From contig CM056742.1 of assembly GCA_029851415.1 (NCBI GenBank), positions 112,470,246 to 112,534,245 on the forward strand: a DNA stretch of 64,000 bases, given 5' to 3'. Made by a program: the position numbers and the translations under genes. The stretch is from Eretmocerus hayati (Eukaryota; Arthropoda; Insecta; Hymenoptera; Aphelinidae). Shown here one piece after another: positions 20,082 through 33,721 of this stretch. Below the pieces are notes generated by a model. That model ran no database searches. It was not told where the DNA came from and saw nothing but the letters and a program-made list of their open reading frames with translations. How positions within the stretch are numbered: the stretch's first letter is position 1; every line of letters starts with the position of its first letter.

Positions 20082-22111
20082 GCCGGCGTCCAATGGGGAA
20101 AAAAATTGCAAGTTGGCACAATTATGCTTCTCCACTAAACATGCGATATCGAGACTTTCAAAAAGTGAAATTGTAGGTTTTTTCATGCAGAAGATGAATC
20201 CGTTTTCCTTGAGGGTCGCTCAGAACTCGTATGGTCGTAGCATTCATAAAAACGCGAAAATCAGCTAAAAACACAGTATTAGCGGTTTAACTTGGAGGGA
20301 AAGCAATTTAATGCATTTTTTGTAAGGAACAAAGTTGTTGCACTTTTCAAAACACATTTTTTGGTCCTCCCAGTTTTTCAAAAGACCATATTTTTTGAGG
20401 TTTTTGTGGTTTTTGGGGCCTTTTTTGCGAGAATTTTTGAACTTTGACCGCGGCAATCGAGAAAGCACAAAATTTTACGTCGAAATATGTGGTTTGAAAA
20501 TTTTGAATGAATTTGTGCTATGAGCTTCACAACAGTCGAACAGAGAGGTAGTCCGAAAATTGCACAGGAGCGTTGAAGTACTCCCTGAAACTCGGAGGGG
20601 AAGCAATTTGATGCATTTTTTATGAGAAACAAAATTGTTGCATTCTTGAAAACCCATTTTTTGGTGCCCCCAATTTTTCAAAAAACCTTATTTTTTGAGG
20701 TTTCTGTGGATTTTGGGGCCTTTTCTGGGAGAATTTTGAAATTTTGACGGCGGCAATCGAAAAAGCACAAAATTTCACGTCGAAATATGTGGTTTGAAAA
20801 ATTTGAATGAATTCATGCTATGAGCTCCACAAGAGTCAAACAGAGAGTAAGAAATGTTTCTGAAAAATGCTAAGTAATATTCCATGAAATGTTACCGGGA
20901 GCTCTTAGGAAGATATCTGTGCAATATGACAATGAAATATCACGAACTCGTTCCCTGGCATGCTTCTGCGAGGTTCTTCGGAGATTTCATCGGCACTTTT
21001 CATTCGAATATGGAGGAATATTCTCTTTAAATGTTCTTGTGAAGTTTGTAAAATATTGCATTGATAATTCCTGTTAGATTTCTTCCTGAAATGTTTGCAT
21101 GCTGTATGTCCTTGATGTGATTTGGTGGACTCGTGGAGTTATTGTATTGTGAAAGATGATCTCTTGTATAGCTCTAAGATTCGATCTTTCAAAGACTGTC
21201 AACTTGCATATTTTGGATCATGATTTTGATACACGATCTCGAGGATCTGATGATATGATTGGCTAACAGATATTTCGGTTGTAAATCATGGGTTGAGAGT
21301 GATGGATTGTACATAGTAGTTAACGAGGGATTCTGACTAGGAGAGAAATCGTACGTATGAATGAATTGACTGCTCTGAGTTAACTTGTACCATGATATTG
21401 ATACATACTTTGGGGTGAAATTTTGTGTTCTTTCGATTGCCGTGGTCAGGATTCCAAAATTCTCCCAGGAAAGGCCCCAAAAACTACAAAAACCTTAGAA
21501 TATATGGTTTTTTGAGGAACTGGGGGCACCAAAAATGTGTTTTGAAAAATGCAACAACTTTGTTGCTCATGAAAAATGCATCAAATTGCTTCCCCTCAGA
21601 GTTTCAGGGAGTATTTCAACGCTCCTGTGGAATTTTCGGAGTACCTCTCTGTTTGACTGTTGTAAAGCTCATAGCATGAATTCATTCAAAATTTTCAAAC
21701 CACATATTTCGACGTGAAATTCTGTGCTCTTTCGATGGCCGCGGTCAAAATTTCAAAATTCTCCCAAAGAATGCCCCAAAAACTACTAAAACCTCGAGAA
21801 ATATGGTTTTTCGAAAAACTAAGGTCACCAAAAAATGTGTTTTAAAAAATGCACCAATTTTGTTCCTCATAAAAAATGCATTAAATTGCTTTCCCTCCAA
21901 GTTAAACCGCTAATACTGTGTTTTCAGCTGATTCCCGCGTTTTTATGAATGCCACGACCAATCGAGTTCTGAGCGACCCTCCAGGGAAACGGATTCATCT
22001 TCTGCACGAAAAAAACCTACAATTCGGCTTCTTGCAAAGTCTCGATATCGCCTGTTTGGTGGGGAAGCATAATTGTGCCAACTTGCAATTTTTCTTCCCA
22101 CTGTGCGGCGG
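20082..22111. mobile_element. Large foldback element, arms ~700-770 bp
   Basis: The left arm (about 20082-20840) and right arm (about 21425-22111) are inverted copies with many mismatches. GGAAAAAAATTGCAAGTTGG opens the left arm and its complement closes the right. Within each arm a ~305-bp segment is repeated in direct orientation (for example 20285-20530 and 20590-20840). The centre (20845-21420) is unique and has no supported gene. ORFs within are repeat translations. Confidence 0.75.
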
Positions 22112-23041
22112 CCGAATATCTGCCCTATTCCTCCATCCTTAGATGCCGTATGCACACGTGGTAATTCATCGCCTGATGAGGTTAACATCTAGTCCTTCAG
22201 CCACCAGACGTGCAGCAATACGGTTCTGCGCATGCTTACGACTTCAGCAGGTATTACATCGTCAAATTCACTTTTTTTGAATTTCTAGACGAAAATGTTT
22301 TTTTTTAAATTGAGATAGCTCAGCTCTGTCCCATTGTAATCCAACGTACTTCATTCCGTAGGATTCACAGCAAGCTTCAAAATGAGTTAAAGTACGTCAA
22401 AAAGTTTGAGATCCGCCAGAGATACGAGCAAAGCTAGGAGGGAAAAAGTGGTGAATTTGGGGTTTTTTCATTCAAACCTGTGTTAATTTTGATTAAAACT
22501 TCAAGGCTCTTGCTGGGACCTAAAATCTCATTCCTCAGCGCCCAGCGATAACTTTCTGATATTCAAATATACGAACACAACATTTCCATGCTAGGGCGTA
22601 TCAATTCTTGAAAAAAGGCTTCTTCCGGCCCACCCTAATATATACATTATTAGGGTGGTCCTCATCTCCCAAGTTTCACCGATCCTCTCCCCCCCTCCTC
22701 TGGGTGCTTTCTTTGAGCCAAAAAAGAAGGAAAAATTTTCCCTGAACCCCTATAGAGTTATTTAATAGTGCTTCAAACAGCATCTGGCTTCGGAATTCAG
22801 GTAAAGAATCACGGTCTTGGTGATTTTTCCGTCCCAATGTTCGAGCTCTTGAAACTTGGTGTTTGTTCGCCAATGTAAAAGTGGAGTTCCATACTTTCAC
22901 GTAAGATTTGGTGCTGAATTAAAATTCATCGTGACATTTCGAGTATGATGACGCCTCATACTCGTAAAAGGCATTCTTCGACGCAGAAAATATTCTCAGC
23001 GCGTCTTCTCCGTCCAATTCGAGTGTCTCAGACGTTACTCA
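22112..23041. other. Stretch with no gene seen
   Basis: AT-rich. TTAGGGTGGTCC...CCCAAGTT near 22649-22675 resembles TTAGGGTGTCC...CCCAAGTT near 57334-57359, so part of it is a dispersed repeat. Confidence 0.4.
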
Positions 23042-23186
23042 CAAGGGGGACCCACGAAGTGCGGGACACCAAATCTCACCAAACTTTTTTCACAGTCTCG
23101 TGCCACCTATAATATGAAGAATCCAGAGTAACTCCGTCAAATGGGCGTCCTGTTCAGAGTTACAAGCAAAAACGTTAGCATTATCA

Positions 23187-23222
<36 letters not shown>

Positions 23223-24353
23223 GGTTCGCCTGAACTGACTTTGACTCGAAAGTGCTTTCCGCTAAAAACAGCTTTTGCTCTCCAAAACTACATGGAAAAT
23301 GGAAGTTTCTCCGACAAGAATCAAAATCATCGCCGGAGCCGTTTTTGAGAAATATCGATTAGACCATTCTTTCACAATTATTTCAATTTTCCTTGATAGA
23401 ATTGGTACATTACTCCGAATTTTATGAACTCATTCCATCAAAATATGCTTCATGTTATTCGGAAAGTAACGAACAGGTATGGAGCAATTTTTTGTATGGA
23501 GCCAAAAGGGTTTCTAATAGACTGCGCATACCACTGTGTAGAATAATATGATGAAAAATCGAGCGCATTTCACATTTCAGACTTGGGTGTTTGTCATGGC
23601 GTCGATTACGGGGAGATATGGAGGTTGAAATATCGTTTATGATAGAATAGTATTGACCACGGGAAATTAACGATCCTCACTCCCACTCTCGTGCTGAAGA
23701 GGGAAATGGGTCTCGGTTTTTTGAGTGAGCAGGCCATGGAATCATCCCATTTTGACCAAAGAATCCCAATTATCCAGAAAAATCTTTGGCGGGCTGTGTG
23801 CGCTTATAACAGTATGCATATTTAGGATGAAGGATCAATCATGAATGAAATAATCTCACTCGAATTCATAAGTGATAACCTTATTTCAACTACCCCATAC
23901 ATCAATCGCTGATTACTAGTGGAATATTATGCAATAATTAGGGATATACAAAACTCACACGAAGAGTGACATTGCGTTCGCTATGGGTGACGAAAAATAC
24001 AAACTCGAAATATTTCAGTTCGACGGTTCTCTAAAACGGCTCCGGCGATGATTCTGATTCTTGTTGGAAAAACTTCCGTTTCCCATGTAGTTTTGGAGAG
24101 CAAGAGCTGTTTTTAGCGGAAACCACTTTCGGGTCAAAGTCAGTTCAGGCGAACCGTGTATATATATATATATATATATATATATCACTTTTTAACATGG
24201 GCCTGTATGAGCAATGCTAACGTCCTAGGCTGTAGCTTCGAACAGGAGGCCCATTTGACGGAGTTACTCGGAATTCTTCATATTCTAGGTGGTACGAGAC
24301 TGTAAAAAATGTCTGAAAAGATCTGGTGACCCGCACGCCGTGGGTCCCCCTTG
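23042..24353. mobile_element. Inverted-repeat element flanking AT microsatellites
   Basis: CAAGGGGGACCCACG at 23042-23056 is mirrored at 24339-24353. Left arm about 23042-23365, right arm about 24020-24353. Each arm contains a pure AT dinucleotide run (about 23190-23220 and 24160-24185) at the same relative place. The interior is unique and noncoding. Confidence 0.75.
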
Positions 24354-24895
24354 TCAGTCCCTTGAGATGAGTCTGGATGATCTAATTTTATGTGAAAAAA
24401 CACGTTGAATCGAAATTTATCGTCAATACTGAGTTATGACGACGTCCAAGGTGAGAAAAATGCATTTTTCGACTCGGAAAACATTTTTAGCGTGCCTTTC
24501 ACGCCTGATGCGGTTGTCTCAGCGGTCGTTCATTCTCATGAAGATGGTCTTGGAGACTTGATTTCGTGTAAATACCCACGTTGAATCAGAAGCGATCGTT
24601 ATTTTTGGAATTGAATGAGATACGGAATAGGGAAACTGAATGGCTCTTCTCATACATAATCGATCCCAGCACATTCTGTGAAAAAGCTGCAATATCTTCC
24701 ATATCTCAAGTTTGATCCAGTCGGCTCAGCAGCCCTTGTCTTCTTCCAGGAATCTCCAAAACTTCCTATCGCAACATGAGAATCCACGGTCAGTCAGTAT
24801 CTGAGAATCTTTTGTATTGAAGAACTTTTTTGGATAAGAGAAGTGAAGACTTCTAATGGGACATGTAGCAAATTCATGAATAGTATATTACGTAA
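24354..24895. other. Stretch with no gene seen
   Basis: No supported feature beyond ordinary AT-rich DNA. Confidence 0.3.
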
Positions 24896-25432
24896 CAAGT
24901 GCGAGAAGGTCAATTTCCGCACAAGTTGCCAAACGAGTGCGAGAAGTAACATTTACGCACACTTCGAAACTTCTCGCACACCCAGAAGAACACATTTACG
25001 CATGCTCGCGAAGCGAGCGTGCGTAAATATGTACTTCTAGGTGTGCGAGAAGTTTCGAAGTGTGCGTAAATGTTACTTCTCGCGCGAGTTGGCAACGTGT
25101 GCGGAAACTTCTCGCACGTGTTGCGTATACTATTTTTTGCAACTGTGCGCGAAGTTGTAATTAAATGCACCACTGTCCGAGCGAGATCATCTTGAGAACG
25201 AAGTTTTCGAGAAAGGCCAAATTCAGAGGGATGACGTGACATCATATTTTGGAACTGTGCGTGAATGAAAATGCATTAGAGCGAGAAGTTACATTTACGC
25301 ACACTTCACCAGTGCGTAAATGTAAAACTGTGCGAGAAGTCATTCACGCATTACTTCTCGCACTGTAAATAATGAAGAGAAGTCCCATTTTTTTACAACT
25401 TCGCGCACACAGTTGCAAAAAGATATTATAAT
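24896..25432. repeat. Near-perfect ~230-bp palindrome plus satellite hairpins built from two short words
   Basis: The palindrome at about 24896-25122 centres on GCTCGCGAAGCGAGC near 25012. It is made almost entirely of GTGCGAGAAGT and GTGCGTAAATG and their complements. A second cluster with the same words lies at 25279-25432. It can extrude as a long hairpin. Probably a foldback MITE; no coding potential. Confidence 0.75.
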
Positions 25433-25519
25433 AGTAATCAGGGTTTGTCATAGTTTCTTGCCAACAACTTGCAAAACCGACTCTTGCTCACAAGACTCAC
25501 TTTATAATGCAATTGGAAG

Positions 25520-28260
25520 TTCTAGAGATTTCTGAGAGGAGACAAGGGCTGTTGAGCAAACTGAATCAAACATGAGGATTGTAAGATAATGCAACTCTCG
25601 GGATGCATTACCGACCAGGAAGAGGACAGAAACATGTGGAGCTCGCGGAAATCGTCGAGATCTCTAGTTCGGAGTAAACTCATCAGCGTTTCTGTCAGAC
25701 TCACGCTTGCCAAATATCAAAAACATGTACATCAATCTGGGAATCGCCCGTCATGAGAGCTCTGAAATTCTCAGAATTCATTACCGCCCGGGAAGTGGAC
25801 AAAGAACGGGGTAGCTCGCGGAAATCATCGAAATATCGAGTTCGGAGCGGATTCATGACGGACTGTGTCACTCTGATCCGTGCCAAACATCCACACCATG
25901 ATCATCGACTGGGAAATTTGTCTCTCTGAGATTTCTGAAACCCTCAGAGTTTATTACTGCCCGGGAAGTGTACAAACAACAGTGGAGCTCGTGAAAATCA
26001 TCGAGATATCGAGTTCAGAGTAAATTCATGATTGGTTCTGTCAGTCTTACACGTGCCAAACATTGAACATATGATCATTGTTCTGCGAATTGCCCTCTCT
26101 GAGATTTTTGAAACCCTCAGTGTTCATTACCGCCCGGGAAGTAGACAGAAAATGATGCAGCTCGCGGCCGGAAATCATCGAAATATCGAGTTCGAATTCT
26201 GCCACCTTGATCCGTGCCGAACATCCACCACATGATCTTCAACGTAGAAATTGCCCTGCTCTCTGGGATCCTTGGAACCCTCAGAATCTATTGTCACCCA
26301 GGAAATGGACAAAAATCGGTGCAGCTCGCGGGAATCATCGAAATACTGATTTCGGAGTGAATTCATTATTGATTCTGTCAGACTCACACATACCAAAAAT
26401 CGATCACGTTATCTCCGATCTGAGATTCACCCTTTCTGAGATATCTTGAACTCTCGGATTTCATAACCCCCCAGGACGAGGACAGGAACCGGTGGAGCTC
26501 GCAGGAATTATCGAGATATCGAGTTTGAAGTGGATTCATGATCGTTTCTGTCAGACTCACGCGTGCCAAGGATCGAAACCATGATCATTGATGTGGAGAT
26601 TGTCCTCTCTGAAATTCCTGATACCCTCAGAGTTTATTACCGCCCGGGAAGAGGACAGTAAACATTAGAGCTCGCGGGAATCGTCGAGATATCGAGTTTG
26701 CAGGGAACACATGATCGTTCCTGTCAGACTCACATGTGCCAAACACACGGTCGTATAAATAGGTCTGGAAAATTCATTATAAAATGAGGTCCACTTATTA
26801 AAGCCACTTGCGCTGCCTATTTTCACCACCGCGAGTGTGGCGCTGCAGTCGAGTAGTGAATTGCTTACATCGAAATGTAAACGAAACTTCTTGACATGAA
26901 AATCTAAATCGTTTCATTCTTTCACAAAACGGCGTTTGAATCTTGAGAAGCTTAGAATTAAGAAAGTTTTCATCTCGTACATACTTGTGAAATTTTTTGC
27001 AACTGCCATTGAATACGAGATCAGCATAATGAATCTATATGATAAGTGTCGGCCACGCAATATCCAATTTGTGCAGCTTTTCTCGAGACTTTCCAGGCAG
27101 CTGGGACGCTCTTTAGATCCTGAGCATGACCGCATTTTCGGTCAAGAAAATGAATCCACAAAGCAATTCGTCTCCACGCGCGACCACTCTTACCAATATT
27201 GAATATAATCAAGTTCACTATGTAATGCTAATGGTTATGTCGTGGGGTATTGCTGACTTTGATAAATCAAAACAATTCACCACTCGATCGCAGCGCCACT
27301 AGCCAAAGTGATGGGTAGTGGAAACTTGCGAGCCCGGATAAGTGCACCATGGTTGCAATGACAGTTTCCAGACCTGTTTATACGATCGCGGCCAAACATC
27401 AGAAACATGATCAGCGATCTGGAATTTGCACTCTATGAGAGTCCTGAAATCCTCAGAATTTATTACCGCCCGGGAAGTGGACAAAACCCGATGCAGCTCG
27501 CAGAAATCATCGGAATATCGAGTTTCGAGTGGATTTATGACGAATTCGGTCTCCCTGACCTTTTCCAAACATCGACAACATGGTCACTGAAGTGGAAATC
27601 GACCTCTGTGAGATTCCTGGAACCCTCAGAATTCATCACCGCCAAGAAAGTGGACATGATCTGGTGCACCTTGCGGGAATCATCGAAATATCGAATCCAG
27701 GGTGGACTCATCACAAATTTTGTCACCCTGACCCGTGCTCAACATCCACATCATGATCATCGATGTGGGGATTGGCCCTTTTGAGATTCCTGGAACCCTC
27801 AGAGTTCATTATCGCCCGGAAAAAGGACATAAAACAGTGGAGCTCGCGGGAATCGTCGTGATATCAAGTTCGGAGTGAACTCATGATCGATGCTGTCAGA
27901 CTCACACGTGCCGAACATCAAAAACATGATCATCGATCTGGAAATTACTCTCTCTGAGTTTTCTGAAAGCCTCAGCATTTCTTACTGCCAGGAAAAAGGA
28001 CGCAAATCGGTGCAGCTCGCGGAAATCATCGGAATATCAAGTTCGAAGTGGATGCATGTCAATTCTGTCATCCTGACCCGTGCCAAGCATCTACAATATG
28101 ATCATCAATGGGGAGATTATTCTGTGTGAGATCTCTGCAATCCTGAGATTCCATCACCCTCCGGAAAATGGCCAGAAAACGGTGCGGCTCGCAGAAATCA
28201 TGGAAATACCGATTTCTAGTGACTTCATGATCGATTCTGTCACACTCACATATGAGGCAA
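25520..28260 (+). repeat. 173-bp satellite array, left block
   Basis: A CTCGCGGAAATCATCGA-type landmark recurs at 25642, 25815, 25988, 26161, 26325, 26498 and 26671. After an insertion it recurs at 27497, 27669, 27843, 28016 and 28188. Steps are 172-174 bases, with a single 164. Units also share CCCGGGAAGTGGACA and TCTGAGAT...CCCTCAGA, an inverted pair. The minus strand of many units shows the same ~57-codon frame. Since 173 is not a multiple of three and each frame stops within a unit, I do not call it a gene. Confidence 0.85.
26756..27390. mobile_element. 635-bp nonautonomous element with 8-bp target duplication
   Basis: Terminal inverted repeats of about 25 bases, TCGTATAAAYAGGTCTGGAAA at their core, lie at both ends. 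GCCAAACA is duplicated at 26748-26755 and 27391-27398. The host satellite gives the uninterrupted target, so the borders are well supported. Subterminal GTGGCGCTGC...TAGTGAATTG is also inverted. An 8-bp duplication fits hAT, P or Merlin type elements. No transposase is present. Confidence 0.85.
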
Positions 28261-28494
28261 AACACGTCAACTGTCCTAGGTTGCTTCTTGAAGGGTGAAA
28301 CATGCAGTTTTGAGCCATCTATGGATGCCGTAGAACCCACGTATGAAAAAGTCAATGACAACATTCCCGACGTATGTTTGCCTCAGCTTTCCGATGGCGG
28401 GGTTTGTTTTGCGGTTTTTTGTCACCATAACCTCAAGAATTAGCAATCAAGTTCTGAAATGGCAATAACTCAAAATTACCCGTCTTAGTAGGTT

Positions 28495-31400
28495 TTTGAT
28501 ACTCCCAATTGAAAGATCAGGAAATTTGTCATCGGAATAGCTCTCAAGAAATCGGGGTTTTTCGATTTTCACCAGGAGTCAAGCAACGATGAAAGTACGA
28601 GAACTCATTCACGTGCTGTTTACCTTTCGCGGGCGTTCTAGGCCGTTCAATTTGACGCAGAAATAATCAATTGAGTCATCTTCGACGTATTCTTGTTTCA
28701 TCATTCCGATAGAGTGCTCTTTTTTCCAATTTGGTTCAACATAACCTCAAGAAACGGAAATTGTTCGTCGAAAAAAATTTAACACAAACTAACCTATTTT
28801 CTCGTCTTCTCAATAGCCTGATTCGGTACGATGGACGATTCTCAATGTAATTGATGATCCTTGGTGGGATTCACAATCTCTAGTGATGGAATAGAGTCTG
28901 TGACCGACGCGATACCTCTGATATTTGGGGGGAGGTATGCGTAGTCTATCCGGCTCTGGATCTAGGGGGAGAGCCGGTTATCAGAATTTATGACTTGATC
29001 AGAAGTAATCAAATGCTACAAAGGATAGGATAAGGTTCTAAGGGTGATGTGATCGACTATCAATTCTCAAACCAATTTGGTGGATCAGGGCACCTCCTTG
29101 GCAATTAATAGTACGATCTCTATATTTCTATAGTGTTTTCTCAGACTAATGGATGGATCAGGGCACCCATTAATTCCAAGAAAATCCTATATCTTCCCCT
29201 CTCCGAATTTACTTTTTCCAAAGTCTAACTTGGCGAGTATCACCATCCTTTCCCCCCATAACTTCATCTGAGATCAAAGTATGAATTTCAATTCTTGAGG
29301 GTCATGAGATCAGGAGAAACATGTCGAGTAACTTTTTACCAAAATCTAAACGTCAAACAAATGAAGAGAGATTGCAAAATATTGATTTCAATCCTTGAGA
29401 GTCATGAGATCAGGAAAAGTATGTCGAGTAATTTTTTTGCAAAATCTGAATGTGGAATGCATGAAAAATGATTGATTACATTACAATCTGATTATCTCTC
29501 TGTGAGTCGGACTCAACTTGAGTTACTCACCATCTCTCTTTAAAATATATTGCAAATAATAGACCAATAAAAAAAACAGAAATGAGAAAATTCAATCTAG
29601 CATAGATTGTTCCAGTTTGGAAGTCAGTAAAGATGGTGAGTAACTCGAGTTGAGTCGGACTTACAGAGGGATAATCAGATTGTAATGTAATCAATCATTT
29701 TTCATGCATTTCACATTCAGATTTTGCAAAAAAGTTACTCGACATACTTTTCCTGATCTCATGACTCTCAAGAATTGAAATCAATATTTTGCAACCTCTC
29801 TTCATTTGTTCGACGTTTAGATTCTGGTAAAAAGTTACTCGACATGTTTCCCCTCATCTCATGACCCTCAAGAATTGAAATTTATACTTTGATCTCAGAT
29901 GAAGTTATGGGGGGAAAGGATGGTGATACTCGCCAAGTTAGACTTTTGGAAAAAGTAAAGTGGGAGGGGGGAAGATTTCAGGACTTGGCTATGGCAATGA
30001 TTGAAAATTCCCAGATTGACAAATATAAGCTGTGAACAGTAACATGTAGAAAAACCAAAGACACTTATCCATATCTCATTCTTAAGAATCATCCCCCAAT
30101 AAACAGCAGTGTGCTATGTTCCAAGATAAATATTTTTGAATCCCAAGCAACAGGATCTGGAGCAGTACAACTTTTTGTTTTTGGTAGCAAAACTTGGAAT
30201 TAGTTCATGAAATTCAACTTGAGTTGATGCAAAGACTCTCAACTCTACTTTTAATAGTATAAGGTTTTCAATTGATGAGAAACTTCTGGATTGTGAAAAT
30301 TCCTTACACGAGTTGGTTCATTCCGCTCTCCAAGAAGAGAGGGTCCAACCACGAAAATGACCAACTAATGGGTGACTAACAAATGAAATATGGAATCATG
30401 ACGATACACCTATTTCTCAACACTATTTGAAAACCAAAAACTTGAACAAATTTCAACTAGGACATTGATTATCTGTGACACATTAAGAAGTTCAAGTGCT
30501 GCGTGGGAACTCATTTTGAGAATGTAGATTCAATAGCGTTTTGTGAGAAGTGCTTTGATGCCAGACAAAATGATCCTCAAAGTACATCCAGATGAATGTA
30601 TGGATCCAGTTTCCTTGTTAATTGACTTCTTCGCCCTACATTTTTCCAAGTTTAACTTACCATTCTTCTTTAAGAGCGTAAATGTGTTACTCTTTCTCAA
30701 TAATAATTTTAATGAATCAGATGAACCCTGAACAACTCTTATCCAGACCTATTTAGGAATTGACATATGCCCACTAGCTCTTGATGAAGTCTTTAGCATG
30801 AATGTAAGTGGTACGTCAAAACAGCTCAGACCCATAAATCAAGAGTAAAAGTGTAGTCAAGACTAAGATGTACAGTGATATGCAATGAAAGTATATAAAA
30901 TTGATTAGAGCAGCATCAGAGATCACTAATACACATATCACAACAACTGTTCCAAGTCACTTATAGGACTGACCAGTCCCTCAACATCTAAATGTGAGAG
31001 ACGATCCCTCTTGTGTTGGACTCGAAGAAGTTTTTGGTGAGATATGCATGAGAAATAGCTTGAATGGATAATACATTGGTTGCAATGTAATTCTCTCACT
31101 ATAGAGTAGATTATGAACTTGACATACACAATTATTAGCTTCAGAGTTAGGTCTATCTTGAGATAGACTATACTTGAGTATCGGAGGAAGTAAAAATCAA
31201 TTCACTGATGAAATGTACATTAATGCTTAATGGCATCCATGCATCATAAACTCTCCAAATATCCTTGAAGATTATTCTTGACACTTCACCTTGCACTGCA
31301 CAACAGCAAGAATGGCACACATTTTGGCCATCAGACCATCATTTTTAAATCACTGCAAACAAGAGAGCATACATCAGATGGCTTATTTTTTTACTAGTAG

Positions 31401-33715
31401 ACCAACAATGAGATTGGCATCAATTTGTATTATATCTTCACTGTATTCGATACACGTGCAGAGAGTAAGCACTCATCTGGAACAGAACCTGAATGGCGAA
31501 TATGGTCTGCTAGCTTGCTCTAGTCGCTCATTCACGCACATGAGGCCGATTGTGTCACACCGACGCAGTGTCGACTTCGAGATGAGTCGAATCTCGAAAG
31601 TGGCTGGAGACGAAAATCCACGATGAATTTCGTCGGGGAGGGTCTCAAATTTGTCGGTCGTGGAACGATGCTCTTAGTTCATACATCGACGAAACAAAAT
31701 AGTATTTCGATAGAGAAATGACCAAGCTCGCGATTACTGGGGCACATCGTCGCTGATAAGTGCAAGAATCCACAATATTCTATGATCGAGGCGGAACGAG
31801 AGGATAAAAAACCCCAACTTGGCGTATATAAGGCTACGGCAGCGCTGCGAGTTTTTCTTCTATATATACTCGCCAGCAAGGCGCTACAGCGTCTTTCGAA
31901 CTAGGTCATTACGGTAAAGCACAGTCATCCAGTGGATCAGGGCACATTCTTGACCTGCTTTACACGTAACTTTTATCTCGGTGGGTCTTGCTGATAAAAA
32001 CTTCAGGGAATCAGGGCCCTGCAAGATATCACCAGTAAGACCTAATCGTTTGATTATGCCAACTATATAGTCACACTGTAGGGTCCCTCATGAACTTGAG
32101 CAATGAGCACACAAAGAGAATATATGTATAATCGATTTCATTCAAGATTTCATCACAATCGTAAGATTATATATAGAACCCTGAGGACTTCGATTCATTC
32201 GCTTTGTGAGCTGATTTTCGACTGGAATGCAGAATCCTCGAGCACCCGGTCAGGGCTCTACTTAGACTCGGTCCTCAGAGTTCCAGAATATTCTGAAGAT
32301 GATGATTCATTCATATGCACCGTATTTATTTATTAAAACTGAAAAGTCCTGTTAATCACACTATATAAATATTTACAAGCTATCAAAACTGCATCGATTC
32401 CAACAAATACTATTCCAAATAAAAATCTCAGTTGAGTGTATCAAATAAAAGATGATTTTTAGATAATGATATAGAACTTTCCAGGAACCGATCGAAGACA
32501 CGTGTTTTATTGATGCACTGGTAAATTCACTTTGAAAAGCCACAGACCTTTGGGTTTTTTTGTGATATATTTCAATAGTGACATATATGGTCGATATATC
32601 ACCTTGGATCTACGATATATTAGGTTTTTTACAGTATTTCACAATAAAATATTTCCAGACAATACTATCGAAATCGTTGATAAAAAAATCTCTATTCCAT
32701 CAAAATGAGTCGAAATAACTACATCCTAACTTGATTTGTATTAGAACCATTAGTTAGTTTGAAGGAATCTATTTTATACAAGTTGAACATTTTACTATTT
32801 TACATACAATCTTACAAAAGCTTGAACTTTGTAAAATCATATACTGCAAATAATTCATTGAATTTTAGAGTTTATCCATAGGTACCATGAAAATAATGAA
32901 TCCTAGAACTAGATGGCAAAGAGATTTTATAGAATTGATTGAATGAATTTTACCAAATTTTGGATAGAAACTCAAAGAATTTCCTATGTATAATCGTATG
33001 CATATATACATGTCTTCCTATATATATATATCTTCTATATATAAGTCGAATGAGCTCACTAGGCTCAGCTGGACTGGGGAAAACAGTGAGTGATATTATC
33101 GGCTTGTAGGCGCGCATATTCAATATTACTTCATAGGAACTGGTACGAAATTACTTCCTAAACTTTTCGAAAATAAATATCAAAATTTTGGGACTATGCT
33201 TGTCACAAGTCTAAATGACCAGATTCCTGCTTCTACGAGGAACGAAGTAGTGAATACCTAAGTCCTCGGCGTACGCGTGACATTAGGAGTGCTTCTCTTC
33301 TTCATAATCTTATTTTCCATAGGGATGATCAGGAAACCAATCGTAAAACACTATTCCATCATGAACATGAAACAATTCCCTAAATAATGTCATCAAAAAG
33401 ACGAAAAAGTAGGTCGAATTGAGTTAAGATCCTTTCGATGCATGGTTCCCGTATTTTGAGGTTATGTTGAGTTAAAATGGATAAACTGAGCTCCCCGACG
33501 AAGAGATGAGAAGAAAATACGTCGAAGATGCCTCGATTGGTTATTTCTTTGCGTCAAATGGAATGGCCCAGAACGCCCGCGAAAGGTAAACGGCGTGTGA
33601 ATGACCACTCGTATTTTCATCGTTGCTCTACTCCTCGTGAAAATCGAAAAATCCCTATTCTCGGGATTCATTTCGATGTGAAATTCACTGATCTTTCGAT
33701 TGGGAATATCGGGAA
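28495..33715. mobile_element. 5.2-kb inverted-repeat element between the two satellite blocks
   Basis: The left arm (about 28495-28765) and right arm (about 33438-33715) are inverted copies; both hold ACCTTTCGCGGGCGTTCT and CATCTTCGACGTATT. The interior, more than 4 kb, has no recognisable gene; the longest frames are about 110 codons and look random. GGATCAGGGCAC recurs near 29087, 29157 and 31934. The interior includes a second inverted repeat at 29206-29972. It lies just where the 173-bp array is broken, which suggests insertion into the satellite. Confidence 0.6.
29206..29972. repeat. Inner inverted repeat, arms ~340 bp
   Basis: 29206-29545 is mirrored by about 29620-29972. Each arm contains two diverged copies of a unit with TGAGATCAGGA and ATGTCGAGTAA. 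The loop is about 75 bases and AT-rich. It could fold into a long hairpin RNA if transcribed. Confidence 0.75.
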
Positions 33716-33721
33716 ATCGAA

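Noticed and set aside
25520..28260. CRISPR-like array
   Set aside because: Units of 173 bp with no unique spacers between short repeats, and a eukaryotic setting; it is a satellite.
25520..28260. Tandem protein-coding repeats in the satellite
   Set aside because: Unit length is not a multiple of three, and each frame stops within a unit.
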